Assembly: GCF_001050015.1 (NCBI RefSeq)
Contig: NZ_CVTB01000260.1
Coordinates: 1-53,759 of the forward strand
DNA from: Mycolicibacterium malmesburyense
GTDB taxonomy: Bacteria; Actinomycetota; Actinomycetes; Mycobacteriales; Mycobacteriaceae
Length of the DNA: 53,759 nucleotides
Reading direction: 5' to 3'
The position numbers were made by a program, and so were the translations under genes. This document shows, in pieces, positions 1 to 8,678 of this stretch (position 1 is the stretch's first letter; the number at the start of each line of letters is the position of its first letter). Under the pieces are notes generated by a model that was not told where the DNA came from, searched no databases, and worked only from the letters and a program-made list of their open reading frames with translations.

Positions 1-1
1 C

Positions 2-160
2 GTCGATCCCGCCGTGCTCGAGGAGTTCAGGGATAAGTTCCCCGCGCCCGCCAAGCTGTGGACCGTCGACGACCTCGGTGGCTGGGAGAAGGTCGATCCC
101 GAACTGTTCGACAAGGACAACGGCAAGATCACCAAGATCTACACCCAGGCGACCGGATGA
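2..160 (+). CDS. subI: Sulfate-binding lipoprotein SubI, C-terminal fragment
   Basis: The window opens inside a gene; the frame starting at base 2 reads 52 codons to a TGA at 158-160, ending in KITKIYTQATG. The tail (AKLWTVDDLGGWEKVDPELFD) has the form of the C-terminus of periplasmic sulfate/thiosulfate-binding proteins, where a long Trp-containing stretch precedes a short basic end. The stop overlaps the cysT start (ATGA), so the gene is the first member of the sulfate uptake operon. It would bind sulfate outside the membrane and hand it to CysT/CysW. Only the C-terminus is visible; the family assignment rests mainly on the operon context. Confidence 0.8.
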   Translation, partial: VDPAVLEEFRDKFPAPAKLWTVDDLGGWEKVDPELFDKDNGKITKIYTQATG

Positions 161-1023
161 CCTCTTCTGTGACAACCCGTCCCGGGTTCACCGGTGGTGA
201 GCCGGGCGGGGCGTCCGGATTTCTCGGGCGCCGTCACGGGACGACGTCGCTGCGGGTGGGGGCGGCGTCGATCTGGCTGAGCCTGATCGTGCTGTTGCCG
301 TTGGCCGCCATCCTCTGGCAGGCGGCGGGCGGCGGCTGGCGGGCGTTCTGGTCGGCGGTCAGCTCGAACGCGGCCATCGAGTCGTTCAAGGTGACGCTGA
401 CCGTGTCGTTCGGGGTGACGGCGGTCAACCTGGTGTTCGGACTGCTGGTGGCGTGGGTTCTGACGCGCGACGAGTTCTTCGGCAAGCGGCTGATCGACTC
501 GGTGATCGACCTGCCGTTCGCGTTGCCGACGATCGTGGCCAGCCTGGTGATGCTGGCGCTCTACGGCCCGGCCAGCCCGGTGGGACTGCACCTGCAGCAC
601 ACCAAGTGGGGCATCGGGGTGGCGTTGTTGTTCGTCACGTTGCCGTTCGTGGTGCGTTCCGTGCAACCGGTGTTGCTGGAATTGGACCGCGAGATCGAGG
701 AAGCCGCAGCGTCGTTGGGCGCCAACAACTGGATCATCTTCACCCGGGTGATGCTGCCCGCGCTCCTGCCGTCGCTGCTGTCGGGCGCCGGGCTGGCGTT
801 CTCCCGCGCGATCGGCGAATTCGGTTCGGTGGTGCTGATCGGTGGCGCGGTGCCCGGTGAGACCGAAGTGTCCTCGCAGTGGATCCGCACCCTCATCGAG
901 AACGACGACCGCACCGGCGCGGCCGCGATCTCCATTGTGCTCCTGCTGATCTCGTTCGTCGTGCTGTTCATCCTGCGCGCGATCGGGTCACGCGCCGCCC
1001 GACGGGACGAGATGGCTCAATGA
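157..1023 (+). CDS. cysT: Sulfate ABC transporter permease CysT
   Basis: Encodes 288 residues; the ATG at 157 overlaps the preceding stop and agrees with the family length (about 280). The protein has an N-terminal tail, then about six hydrophobic helices, and the BPD inner-membrane permease loop near residues 205-225 (EEAAASLGANNWIIFTRVMLP, an EAA motif) that contacts the ATPase. IGEFGSVVLIGGAVPGETEVSS is typical of CysT/CysU. It forms the membrane channel with CysW for sulfate and thiosulfate import. The stop overlaps the cysW start by 4 bases. Expected to be expressed with the operon under sulfur limitation; its promoter is upstream of the window. Confidence 0.95.
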   Translation: MTSSVTTRPGFTGGEPGGASGFLGRRHGTTSLRVGAASIWLSLIVLLPLAAILWQAAGGGWRAFWSAVSSNAAIESFKVTLTVSFGVTAVNLVFGLLVAWVLTRDEFFGKRLIDSVIDLPFALPTIVASLVMLALYGPASPVGLHLQHTKWGIGVALLFVTLPFVVRSVQPVLLELDREIEEAAASLGANNWIIFTRVMLPALLPSLLSGAGLAFSRAIGEFGSVVLIGGAVPGETEVSSQWIRTLIENDDRTGAAAISIVLLLISFVVLFILRAIGSRAARRDEMAQ

Positions 1024-1838
1024 TCTTGTCCCCGGTGGTCAAACACCTGCTGCGCTACCTGGCGTTGGCCTACGTCATCGTGCTCGTGATCGTTCCCGTG
1101 GGCCTGATCCTGTGGCGCACCTTCTCGCCCGGAATCGGTGCATTCGTCGAATCGATCCGCACCCCCGCGGCGATCTCGGCGCTGAACCTGTCGCTGTTGG
1201 TGGTCGCGATCGTGGTGCCGCTCAATGTTCTGTTCGGCGTTCCGACGGCGCTGGTGTTGGCGCGCAACAAGTTCCGCGGCAAGAGCGCCCTGCAGGCCGT
1301 GGTCGACCTGCCGTTCGCGGTGTCGCCGGTGGTGGTCGGCGTCGCGTTGATCCTGCTGTGGGGGTCGGCGGGGCTGTTCGGTTTCGTGGAGAACAATCTC
1401 GGGTTCAAGATCATCTTCGGTTTTCCGGGGATCGTGCTGGCCAGCGTCTTCGTCACCGTGCCGTTCGTGATCCGTGAAGTCGAACCGGTGTTGCACGAAC
1501 TCGGCACGGATCAGGAGGAGGCCGCCGCCACGCTCGGCTCGCAGTGGTGGCAGACGTTCTGGCGGATCACGCTGCCGTCGATCAGGTGGGGCCTGACCTA
1601 CGGGGTGGTGTTGACGATCGCGCGCACACTCGGCGAGTACGGCGCGGTCCTGATGGTGTCGTCCAACCTGCCGGGGTCGTCGCAGACGCTCACGCTGTTG
1701 GTGTCGGACCGCTACGGCCGCGGTGCCGAGTACGGCGCATACGCGGTGTCGACGCTGCTGATGTCGGTGGCGGTGGTGGTGTTGATCGCCCAGGTGGTGC
1801 TCGACGTCCGGCGCTCTCGGATGAGCAAGCAGGCATAG
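1020..1838 (+). CDS. cysW: Sulfate ABC transporter permease CysW
   Basis: Encodes 272 residues from an ATG at 1020 inside the cysT stop (ATGA overlap). About six transmembrane helices are visible, with the EAA loop [21 protein letters not shown] around residues 162-182 and the CysW-typical [19 protein letters not shown]. Partner of CysT in the sulfate permease; the length equals that remembered for the M. tuberculosis protein. cysA begins 5 bases after the stop. The only ambiguity would be molybdate versus sulfate specificity, and the adjacent subI tail and sulfate reduction operon favour sulfate. Confidence 0.95.
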   Translation: MILSPVVKHLLRYLALAYVIVLVIVPVGLILWRTFSPGIGAFVESIRTPAAISALNLSLLVVAIVVPLNVLFGVPTALVLARNKFRGKSALQAVVDLPFAVSPVVVGVALILLWGSAGLFGFVENNLGFKIIFGFPGIVLASVFVTVPFVIREVEPVLHELGTDQEEAAATLGSQWWQTFWRITLPSIRWGLTYGVVLTIARTLGEYGAVLMVSSNLPGSSQTLTLLVSDRYGRGAEYGAYAVSTLLMSVAVVVLIAQVVLDVRRSRMSKQA

Positions 1839-1842
1839 GGAG

Positions 1843-2904
1843 ATGAGCATGAGCGAGGCAATCGTGGTGCGGGGCGCCAACAAGCACTACGGCGACTTCG
1901 CGGCCCTGGACAACGTCGACTTCGAGGTGCCGTCGGGTTCGCTCACCGCGCTGCTCGGGCCCAGCGGGTCGGGTAAGTCGACGCTGTTGCGGGCCATCGC
2001 GGGCCTGGATCGCCCCGACACCGGCACCATCACGATCAACGGCCGTGATGTCACCAACGTGCCGCCGCAGCGCCGCGGCATCGGGTTCGTGTTCCAGCAC
2101 TACGCGGCGTTCAAACACCTCACCGTGCGCGACAACGTCGCGTTCGGGCTGAAGATCCGCAGGCGCCCCAAGGCCGAGATCAGGGAGAAGGTCGACAACC
2201 TCCTCGAAGTGGTCGGGCTGGCCGGTTTCCAGACCCGCTACCCGAATCAGCTCTCGGGTGGCCAGCGTCAGCGCATGGCGTTGGCCCGCGCGTTGGCGGT
2301 GGACCCGCAGGTGCTGTTGCTCGACGAACCCTTCGGCGCGCTGGACGCCAAGGTGCGCGAGGACCTGCGGGCGTGGCTGCGCCGGCTGCATGAAGAGGTC
2401 CACGTCACGACGGTGTTGGTGACGCACGATCAGTCCGAGGCGCTCGATGTCGCCGACCGGATCGCGGTGCTCAACAAGGGCCGCATCGAGCAGGTGGGTA
2501 CTCCCGCGGAGGTTTACGACGCGCCCGCCAACGCGTTCGTGATGTCGTTCCTCGGCGCGGTGTCCTCGCTCAACGGCTCGCTGGTCCGTCCGCACGACAT
2601 CCGCGTCGGCCGCACTCCGGACATGGCGATCGCGTCCACCGACGACTCGGTGCAGGCCACCGGGGTGTTGCGAGCGACCATCGACCGAATCGTCATGCTG
2701 GGCTTCGAGGTTCGCGTCGAGCTGCACAGCGCGAGCGATCAGACGCCGTTCACCGCGCAGATCACCCGGGGAGACGCCGAGGCGCTCGGCCTCAAGGAGG
2801 GTGACACGGTCTACGTCCGCGCCACCCGGGTGCCGTCGCTGCCGGGCGGCACACACGTTCCGCCGAGCGATCAGGCCGACGCCGGGGCGGTTTCGAAGGC
2901 CTGA
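1843..2904 (+). CDS. cysA: Sulfate ABC transporter ATPase CysA
   Basis: Encodes 353 residues ([19 protein letters not shown]). A second ATG three codons in is an alternative start. The nucleotide-binding domain shows Walker [10 protein letters not shown] (about residue 39), Q-loop FVFQHYAAF, signature [15 protein letters not shown] (about 135), Walker [13 protein letters not shown] and H-loop VTHDQSEA. The C-terminal 120 residues form the TOBE/CysA regulatory region beginning [19 protein letters not shown]. It energises sulfate import through CysT-CysW in the cytoplasm. It is the last gene of the operon and is followed by a strong hairpin. Confidence 0.96.
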   Translation: MSMSEAIVVRGANKHYGDFAALDNVDFEVPSGSLTALLGPSGSGKSTLLRAIAGLDRPDTGTITINGRDVTNVPPQRRGIGFVFQHYAAFKHLTVRDNVAFGLKIRRRPKAEIREKVDNLLEVVGLAGFQTRYPNQLSGGQRQRMALARALAVDPQVLLLDEPFGALDAKVREDLRAWLRRLHEEVHVTTVLVTHDQSEALDVADRIAVLNKGRIEQVGTPAEVYDAPANAFVMSFLGAVSSLNGSLVRPHDIRVGRTPDMAIASTDDSVQATGVLRATIDRIVMLGFEVRVELHSASDQTPFTAQITRGDAEALGLKEGDTVYVRATRVPSLPGGTHVPPSDQADAGAVSKA

Positions 2905-2911
2905 TCCCCAT

Positions 2912-2942
2912 CCGAAGATGGGGCAAATGCCCCATCCTTCGG
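2912..2942 (+). terminator. Hairpin after cysA
   Basis: CCGAAGATGGGGC and GCCCCATCCTTCGG form a 13-bp stem with one bulged C and an AAAT loop, 7 bases after the cysA stop. There is no U-run, as is usual for mycobacterial intrinsic terminators. It separates the sulfate operon from the methyltransferase gene. Confidence 0.7.
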
Positions 2943-2969
2943 TCGTTCCGCGGTGGTTGTGTTGACCGC

Positions 2970-4040
2970 ATGAACATCTCGAGCACACCGGTCCGGGTCG
3001 ACCCGGACAAGCTGATGGACTTCGTTTTCCGCTCGGTTGAGGAGGCCGGCGCCGCGCTCAATTGCGCGCTCGTGGTCATGGGGGACCGCCTGGGGTACTA
3101 CCGATCGCTGGCCGAGCACGGACCGAGCACCCCCGCCGAGTTGGCCGAGCGCACCGGCACTGACGGGCACTACGCCCGGGAGTGGCTCAACGCACAAGCG
3201 GCAGGTGCATTCGTGGAGTACGAGCCGGCGACCGGACGGTATCGGTTGCCCCCGGAACAGGCGGTCGCCCTCACGGACGAGACCAGCCCCGCCTTCGTCG
3301 CAGGCCTGTTCCAGATCGCCCACGGCACCGCGGCCGATGCCGCGCGGATCGTCGAGGCGGCCTCCGCGGGACACGGTGTCAGCTGGGGAGATCACAACCC
3401 CGATGTCCACATCGGGTGCGAACGGTTCTTCCGCCCGACCTACACCGCGCATCTGGTCAGCGACTGGCTGCCGGCGTTGGACGGTGTCGCGGACAAGCTG
3501 GCCTCCGGCGCGAAAGTGGCCGACGTGGGATGCGGGCACGGGGCATCGACACTGCTGATGGCACAAGCATTTCCGGGATCGGTGTTCGTCGGGGTGGACG
3601 GTCACGCGGATTCCATCGCGGTGGCTCGAGAGCGGAGCGGGGCAGCGGGAGCGGTCGATTTCCAGGTGGCCTCCGCGGACGCCTTCGGCGGCGGGCCTTA
3701 TGACCTGGTGACGATGTTCGACTGCTTGCACGACATGGGCGATCCCGTCGGCGCGGCGCGTCACGTGCGGGAAGTCATCGCCGAGGACGGCACCTGGATG
3801 GTGGTCGAGCCCGCCGCGGGTGACCGGGTGGAGGACAATCTCAACCCGATCGGGCGCGCGTACTACGGTTTCTCCACGCTGCTGTGCACACCGTCGTCGC
3901 TCGCGCAGCCGGGACGTATGGCGCTCGGCACACAGGCCGGACCGGCACGCATCCGCGAGGTCGCGACGGCGGCCGGCTTCCGACGGTTCCGGTTGGCCGC
4001 GCAGACGCCGTTCAACAACGTGTTCGAGATCCGGCCGTGA
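2970..4040 (+). CDS. Winged-helix class I SAM-dependent methyltransferase
   Basis: Encodes 356 residues. The N-terminal part (about 10-95: FRSVEEAGAALNCALVVMGD, then ELAERTGTDGHYAREWLNAQ) is a dimerisation/winged-helix segment as in O-methyltransferases and the mycobacterial Rv2258c family. The catalytic Rossmann domain follows, with motif I VADVGCGHGASTLLMAQAFP (about 183-202) and the acidic end of strand 2, VGVDGH. MFDCLHDMGDP matches motif IV. The substrate is unknown. The gene stands alone after the cysA hairpin and converges on sirB with a 6-base gap. No clear ribosome binding site precedes the ATG at 2970, so translation may be leaderless or start elsewhere. Confidence 0.8.
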   Translation: MNISSTPVRVDPDKLMDFVFRSVEEAGAALNCALVVMGDRLGYYRSLAEHGPSTPAELAERTGTDGHYAREWLNAQAAGAFVEYEPATGRYRLPPEQAVALTDETSPAFVAGLFQIAHGTAADAARIVEAASAGHGVSWGDHNPDVHIGCERFFRPTYTAHLVSDWLPALDGVADKLASGAKVADVGCGHGASTLLMAQAFPGSVFVGVDGHADSIAVARERSGAAGAVDFQVASADAFGGGPYDLVTMFDCLHDMGDPVGAARHVREVIAEDGTWMVVEPAAGDRVEDNLNPIGRAYYGFSTLLCTPSSLAQPGRMALGTQAGPARIREVATAAGFRRFRLAAQTPFNNVFEIRP

Positions 4041-4046
4041 CGCGAA

Positions 4047-4754
4047 TCAGGCGGCGGCCGCGGCCCCCGCGGTGATCGCGTCGTAGCGATCCATCACCGT
4101 GGCGGCGACGAGGTTGTGCGAGCCGAGCGGCTCGGCCATTGCGATGCCTTCCGCCGCAGCGTATTCCGCGACACGATCGGTGATCACGCCGTGCGCCAGG
4201 AACCACGGCGCGATGACCAGGCGTTCGGCGCCGTCGGCACGCAGCCGCTCGGCGGTGCCCGGAAGGTCGGCGTACGGCCCGGTTGCAAACGCGACTTCGC
4301 TTCCCGCCCAACGTGTTCCGGCGCGCAGTAACTTCGCGACCGTCGCGGTCCGCGCATTCGCGTCCGGACGCGACGACCCCACCGAAACGACCAGGACACC
4401 CAGTCCGTCGTCGTCGGGGGAGACGCCGAGTTCGGCCAGCCGCTGACGCAACACCGTCAACAGCGCCGGATCCTCTCCGAGCACCTCGGCCCGGTCGACC
4501 GTCGCACCCGATTCCTCGATGACCGTGGGAATGTCCACGCGCGCATGAAATGCGCTGGCCAACAGGAACGGTACGACCACACCGGGGGCGTGCAGGCCGC
4601 GCAGCGTGTCGAGCAGGCTGGGCCCGGTCTGTTCCAGGAACGCCGGTCGCACGTCGAGCCAGGGCCGCAACCGTCGGATGCGGCCCGCCACGGCGTGCGT
4701 CACCGCGGCCGAGCGCGGGTCGGCGCTGCCGTGCGCGGTCAGCACGAGCGTCAC
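4047..4754 (-). CDS. Sirohydrochlorin ferrochelatase family protein (SirB/CbiX, Che1)
   Basis: Encodes 235 residues from a GTG at 4754, 7 bases after the cysH stop; longer upstream reading would run through cysH in another frame. The protein begins VTLVLTAHGSADPRS, the CbiX/SirB signature with the catalytic His, and has the second metal-binding His in LLASAFHARVDIP (about residues 84-96). A second half starts at GLGVLVVSVGSSRPDAN, the usual internal repeat. It would insert iron into sirohydrochlorin to make sirohaem, the cofactor of SirA, which explains its place as the last gene of sirA-cysH-sirB. In M. tuberculosis the equivalent is Rv2393 (che1). Confidence 0.88.
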   Translation of the reverse strand: MTLVLTAHGSADPRSAAVTHAVAGRIRRLRPWLDVRPAFLEQTGPSLLDTLRGLHAPGVVVPFLLASAFHARVDIPTVIEESGATVDRAEVLGEDPALLTVLRQRLAELGVSPDDDGLGVLVVSVGSSRPDANARTATVAKLLRAGTRWAGSEVAFATGPYADLPGTAERLRADGAERLVIAPWFLAHGVITDRVAEYAAAEGIAMAEPLGSHNLVAATVMDRYDAITAGAAAAA

Positions 4755-4761
4755 TGCGACC

Positions 4762-5493
4762 TCACGAGGCGTGCAACCCGCATTCGATCTTGCCGGTGCC
4801 CGCCCAGCGGCCGCTGCGCGGATCGGCGCCCTCGACGGGCTTCGCCGTGCACGGCGCGCAGCCGATCGACGGATACCCCTCGTAGACAAGCGGATTGACC
4901 AGAACGCCGTTGGCGTCGATGTAATCCTGCATGTCCTGATCGGTCCAGGCCGCCAGCGGGTTGATCTTCACCAGCCCGAACGCCTTGTCCCAGCTGATGA
5001 GCGGCGCGTTGGCGCGCGTGGGCGCCTCGACGCGGCGGATGCCGGTGACCCACGCCGAGTAGCCGCTCAGGGCCTTCGACAGCGGCTCGACCTTGCGCAT
5101 GCGGCAGCACTCGTTGGGTTCGCGGGCGAACAGGTCCTTGCCGAACAACTCGTCCTGCTCGGCCACGCTCTTCTCGGCGGTGACATTGACGATGTTCACG
5201 TCGTAGACCGCCTCGACGGCGTCGCGGGTGCCGATGGTCTCGACGAAGTGGTACCCGGTGTCGAGGAACAGGATGTCCACTCCGGGACGCACCTTGGCGG
5301 CCAGATCGATGAGAACGGCGTCCTGCATGTTCGAGGCCACTACGTAGCCAGAATTCGCCGGCCCGCCGGCGGCGTCACCGCCGAAATGCTCGTCGGTCCA
5401 GCGCAGCAGGTCGTGCGCGCTCGCCCCGTCGAGTTCGGCGGCACCGCGTTCGGCCAGTGCCTGCAGTTCGATGTCGCTCATCAAATCCGTCAC
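4762..5493 (-). CDS. cysH: Adenosine 5'-phosphosulfate reductase CysH
   Basis: Encodes 243 residues from the GTG at 5493, which overlaps the sirA stop (GTGA); the ATG at 5481 (239 residues) is an alternative. The protein has the PP-loop fold (SGYVVASNMQDAVLIDL; FLDTGYHFVET) and the cysteine pairs ECCRMRKVEPL and GCAPCTAKP that bind a [4Fe-4S] cluster, marking an APS rather than PAPS reductase. The catalytic cysteine is in the terminal ECGLH. It reduces adenylyl sulfate to sulfite in the cytoplasm with thioredoxin as donor, delivering sulfite to SirA. Coexpressed with sirA through translational coupling. Confidence 0.95.
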   Translation of the reverse strand: MTDLMSDIELQALAERGAAELDGASAHDLLRWTDEHFGGDAAGGPANSGYVVASNMQDAVLIDLAAKVRPGVDILFLDTGYHFVETIGTRDAVEAVYDVNIVNVTAEKSVAEQDELFGKDLFAREPNECCRMRKVEPLSKALSGYSAWVTGIRRVEAPTRANAPLISWDKAFGLVKINPLAAWTDQDMQDYIDANGVLVNPLVYEGYPSIGCAPCTAKPVEGADPRSGRWAGTGKIECGLHAS

Positions 5494-7172
5494 CGCAAAT
5501 CTGCCTCGTCTGCTCGTATCGCCCACGTAGCGAAACGCTCGCCCTGCTCTCGTTGTTTCACGAAGTTGCGAACGACCCGGTCGATGTAGTCGCCGAGCTC
5601 GGTGGCCAGCACCTTGTGCTGGCGCAGCTTGCGGCCGAAACCGCTGTCCAGACCGAGGCTTCCGCCCAGGTGGACCTGGAAGCCCTCGACGGAGTTGCCG
5701 TCGCCGTCGTCGACCATCTGGCCCTTGAACCCGATGTCGGCGACCTGGATGCGCGCGCACGAGTTCGGGCAGCCGTTGATGTTGACCGTGATCGGCACGT
5801 CGAGCTGCGCGTTGATGTCCTCGAGCCGCTTCTCCAGCTCGGGAACGAGGACCTGCGCGCGATTGCGGGTCTCGGCGAACGACAACTTGCAGTACTCGAT
5901 GCCGGTGCAGGCCATCAGGTTCTTGCGCCACGCCGACGGCCGCGACGGCAGGCCCAGCGCGTCCAGCTCTTCGACGAGCTTGGCAAGATTTTCATCGGGG
6001 ACGTCGAGGATGACCAGCTTCTGGTACGGGGTCAGCCGGATCCGGTCCGAGCCGGCCGCCTCGGCGAGGTCGGCCACCTTGGTCAGGATGGTGCCGGACA
6101 CCCGGCCCGCGATCGGCGCGACGCCGACGGCGTTGTGGCCGTTCTTGAGCTTCTGGATCCCGACGTGGTCGATGGGGTGCTTGACCGGTTCGGGGGCCGG
6201 ACCGTCGAGCAGCTTGCGGCCCAGGTACTCGTCCTCGAGGACCTGGCGGAATTTCTCCACGCCCCAGTCCTTGATCAGGAACTTCAGCCGCGCCTTGCTG
6301 CGCAGTCGCCGGTAGCCGTAGTCACGGAAGACCGAGGTGATGCCCTCCCAGACGTCCGGGACCTCCTCCAGCGGCACCCACGCGCCGAGGCGCTGGGCCA
6401 GCATCGGGTTGGTGGACAGTCCACCTCCGACCCACACGTCGAGGCCCGGGCCGTGCTCGGGATGGTTGACCCCGATGAATGCGACGTCGTTGACCTCGTG
6501 GGCGACGTCCTGCAGGCCCGAGATCGCGGTCTTGTACTTGCGCGGCAGGTTCGAGAACGCGGGGCTGCCGATGTAGCGGCGCACGATCTCGTCGACGGCC
6601 CAACTCGGGTCGAGGACCTCGTCGAGCGATTCACCCGACAGTGGGCCGCCCAGCACCACGCGGGGGCAGTCGCCGCAGGCTTCGGTGGTCTGCAGGCCGA
6701 CCGCGGCCAGCCGCTCCCAGATCTCCGGAACGTCCTCGATCTGGATCCAGTGGTACTGGACGTTCTCGCGGTCGCTGATGTCGGCGGTGTCGCGGGCGAA
6801 CTCGGTGGAGATCTCGCCCACGGTGCGCAGCGCCGCGGCGCTCAGGGCGCCGCCGTCGCAGCGCACCCGCATCATGAAGTGCTTGGCCTCGAGCAGGTCG
6901 GCGTTCTCGTCGCCGGTCCAGGTGCCGTCGTAACCCTGCTCACGCTGGGTGTAGAGGCCCATCCATCGCATGCGGCCCCGCAGGTCCTGCTTGTCGATGC
7001 TGTCGAAGCCGCGCTTGGAGTAGATGTCGACGATCCGGGCGCGCACGTTCAGCGCGTCGTCGTCCTTCTTGAACTGCTCGTTGGCGTTGAGCGGTTCGCG
7101 GTATCCGAGTGCCCACTGACCCTCGGCACGGGTCTTCTTGGCGGGTCTCGGCTTGGATTCCGCGGTGGTCAT
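5490..7172 (-). CDS. sirA: Ferredoxin-dependent sulfite reductase SirA (NirA)
   Basis: Encodes 560 residues; ATG at 7172 follows an AAGGAG 10 bases upstream. The protein has the two-fold repeated nitrite/sulfite reductase architecture: half domains at about 70-150 and 330-400, and the sirohaem/[4Fe-4S] cysteines in CTGIEYCKLSFAETRNRA (about 417-434) and NINGCPNSCARIQVADIG (about 455-472). ENVQYHWIQIEDVP and the Arg/Lys-rich QKLVILDVPDENL segments are family-typical. It reduces sulfite to sulfide with six electrons from ferredoxin for cysteine synthesis. First gene of sirA-cysH-sirB; its 5' leader carries a polycysteine small ORF and an RBS hairpin. Confidence 0.95.
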   Translation of the reverse strand: MTTAESKPRPAKKTRAEGQWALGYREPLNANEQFKKDDDALNVRARIVDIYSKRGFDSIDKQDLRGRMRWMGLYTQREQGYDGTWTGDENADLLEAKHFMMRVRCDGGALSAAALRTVGEISTEFARDTADISDRENVQYHWIQIEDVPEIWERLAAVGLQTTEACGDCPRVVLGGPLSGESLDEVLDPSWAVDEIVRRYIGSPAFSNLPRKYKTAISGLQDVAHEVNDVAFIGVNHPEHGPGLDVWVGGGLSTNPMLAQRLGAWVPLEEVPDVWEGITSVFRDYGYRRLRSKARLKFLIKDWGVEKFRQVLEDEYLGRKLLDGPAPEPVKHPIDHVGIQKLKNGHNAVGVAPIAGRVSGTILTKVADLAEAAGSDRIRLTPYQKLVILDVPDENLAKLVEELDALGLPSRPSAWRKNLMACTGIEYCKLSFAETRNRAQVLVPELEKRLEDINAQLDVPITVNINGCPNSCARIQVADIGFKGQMVDDGDGNSVEGFQVHLGGSLGLDSGFGRKLRQHKVLATELGDYIDRVVRNFVKQREQGERFATWAIRADEADLR

Positions 7173-7177
7173 GGGGT

Positions 7178-7194
7178 GGCTCCTTGGTGGAGCC
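7178..7194 (-). promoter_or_regulatory. Hairpin sequestering the sirA ribosome binding site
   Basis: On the minus strand GGCTCC-ACCAA-GGAGCC forms a 6-bp perfect stem with a 5-base loop; the 3' part of loop and arm is the AAGGAG Shine-Dalgarno of sirA. Folding would hide the ribosome binding site. Together with the upstream polycysteine ORF this fits a translational attenuation switch. Seen directly; function inferred. Confidence 0.5.
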
Positions 7195-7283
7195 GGCGTT
7201 CGAATCGCGCGTGGTCACCGGGTGGCTGTCCGGCGGCGCAGATCCGGCGGCCAGCTGTACGTACGGGTGGGCTGGGACCTAGA

Positions 7284-7346
7284 TCAAGCGCAAGGCAGAC
7301 AACAACAGGTACACACGCGCTTGAAGTCGACATGCCGACGCGCCAC
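7284..7346 (-). CDS. Polycysteine leader peptide upstream of sirA operon
   Basis: A 20-codon frame from GTG at 7346 reads MARRHVDFKRVCTCCCLPCA and stops at 7286-7284, 111 bases before the sirA ATG. The ACC-TGT-TGT-TGT run plus two further cysteines within nine codons is not expected by chance. The RRHVD core is typical of actinobacterial putative leader peptides next to sulfur genes. Published work in mycobacteria (Canestrari and colleagues, from memory) describes leaderless polycysteine sORFs acting as cysteine-responsive attenuators, one ahead of the sirA-type operon. Ribosome stalling at low Cys-tRNA would alter downstream RNA folding and open sirA translation. No Shine-Dalgarno is evident before the GTG, in keeping with a leaderless start. 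Confidence 0.75.
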   Translation of the reverse strand: MARRHVDFKRVCTCCCLPCA

Positions 7347-7477
7347 CAGCGATACGCGCTGGGGGAAGATGCGGCCGGCAGTCACGTCGCCATTGTGCCA
7401 CGAACCCCCGCACCAGCCCTAACCGGGCGAGATTTGCGCTCAGGGCGAGCAAAATCGCGGTCTGGGAAACTGGCTGG

Positions 7478-8671
7478 GTGACCGTCCGAACCGCAGACAC
7501 CGGAAACGCCGCACCGGCGGCGCTGCCGGCGATGGCCCCCGCGCGCGGACGGCCGTTCGGCGTGTACATCCACGTGCCCTTCTGCGCCACGCGCTGCGGC
7601 TACTGCGACTTCAACACCTACACACCCGGTGAGTTGGGCGGCGCCAATCCCGAGGGGTGGCTGACGGCGCTGCGGGCCGAGTTGGCGCAGGCCGCGCACC
7701 ACCTGGGCCGCATCCCCGAGGTCGACACCGTCTTCGTCGGCGGTGGCACGCCGTCGCTGCTCGGCGGGCCCGGCCTGGCCGCGGTGCTCGACGCCGTGCG
7801 GGCGCACTTCCCGCTGGCCGCGGGCGCCGAGGTCACCACGGAGGCCAACCCCGAGTCGACGTCGGCGCGGTTGTTCGACCAGCTCCTGGCGGCCGGATAC
7901 ACGCGGGTGTCGCTGGGCATGCAGTCGGCGGCGCCGCACGTCCTGGCCACGCTCGACCGGACGCATTCGCCGGGCCGGGCGCTCGCTGCGGCCCGCGAGG
8001 CCCGCGCGGCCGGCTTCGGGCACGTCAACCTCGACTTGATCTACGGCACGCCGGGGGAGTCCGACGACGACCTGCGGCGCTCGGTCGACATGGTCGTCGA
8101 GGCCGGCGTCGACCACGTCTCGGCGTACGCGTTGGTCATCGAGGACGGCACGGCGATGGCCCGCCGGGTGCGCCGCGGTGAGCTCGTACCGACCGACGAC
8201 GACGTGCTGGCCCGCCGCTACGAGTTGGTCGACGCGCGGCTGGCGACCGCCGGTTTCGGCTGGTACGAGGTCTCGAACTGGAGCAGGCCGGGCGGCGAGT
8301 GCCGGCACAACATCGGCTACTGGAACGGCGGCGAGTGGTGGGGCGCCGGACCGGGAGCGCACGGTTTCGTCGACGCGGTGCGCTGGTGGAACGTCAAACA
8401 CCCGAGCGCCTATGCGCAGACGCTGGCCGACGGTCGGCTGCCGGTGGCCGACTACGAGGCCTTGGACACCGAAACCCTGCACGTCGAGGACGTGATGCTG
8501 CGGGTGCGGTTGCGCGACGGGCTGCCGACCGGCGTGCTCAGCGCGCCGGAACGGGTTCGGGCCGCGGTCGCGGTCGCCGACGGGCTGCTGAGCCCGGCCG
8601 CCGACCGCCTGGTGCTCACCGACCGCGGACGGCTGCTGGCCGACGCGGTGGTGCGCGATCTGCTGGCCTGA
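7478..8671 (+). CDS. hemW: HemW-type radical SAM protein (annotated HemN-like)
   Basis: Encodes 397 residues from GTG 7478. After a short Ala/Pro-rich N-terminus, FGVYIHVPFCATRCGYCDFNTY (about 28-48) provides the CxxxCxxC [4Fe-4S]/SAM motif; VDTVFVGGGTPSLL is the glycine-rich SAM-binding strand and EANPES the next. The C-terminal HemN domain (WNGGEWWGAGPGAHGF, then LHVEDVMLRVRLRDGLP) is present. Length and the CxxxCxxC spacing fit HemW, a haem chaperone, better than true oxygen-independent coproporphyrinogen oxidase, which has an extra cysteine and a longer N-terminus. Equivalent of M. tuberculosis Rv2388c. Its place beside sulfite reductase is conserved but not explained. Confidence 0.9.
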   Translation: MTVRTADTGNAAPAALPAMAPARGRPFGVYIHVPFCATRCGYCDFNTYTPGELGGANPEGWLTALRAELAQAAHHLGRIPEVDTVFVGGGTPSLLGGPGLAAVLDAVRAHFPLAAGAEVTTEANPESTSARLFDQLLAAGYTRVSLGMQSAAPHVLATLDRTHSPGRALAAAREARAAGFGHVNLDLIYGTPGESDDDLRRSVDMVVEAGVDHVSAYALVIEDGTAMARRVRRGELVPTDDDVLARRYELVDARLATAGFGWYEVSNWSRPGGECRHNIGYWNGGEWWGAGPGAHGFVDAVRWWNVKHPSAYAQTLADGRLPVADYEALDTETLHVEDVMLRVRLRDGLPTGVLSAPERVRAAVAVADGLLSPAADRLVLTDRGRLLADAVVRDLLA

Positions 8672-8678
8672 CGGCGGC

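Larger units (their letters stand above)
7173..7477. promoter_or_regulatory. Divergent regulatory region sirA / hemW
   Basis: 305 bases between the sirA and hemW starts. The sirA-proximal half is the 5' leader holding the polycysteine ORF and RBS hairpin. The outer part, 7347-7477, should contain the divergent promoters: GTATCGCT just before the leader GTG (minus strand) is a possible extended -10, but spacing to a leaderless start is not ideal. In M. tuberculosis rpfD and Rv2390c lie here; no trace of either is seen. Confidence 0.5.

Noticed and set aside
7169..7333. A 54-codon minus-strand ORF (ATG 7333) whose stop overlaps the sirA ATG
   Set aside because: It overlaps the polycysteine ORF in another frame, has no RBS and no recognisable sequence; probably chance. 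Coupling to sirA cannot be wholly excluded.
5457..7481. 674-codon plus-strand ORF opposite sirA/cysH
   Set aside because: Antisense shadow of the strongly conserved sirA and cysH genes, with low-complexity His/Arg/Ala composition typical of high-G+C mirror frames.
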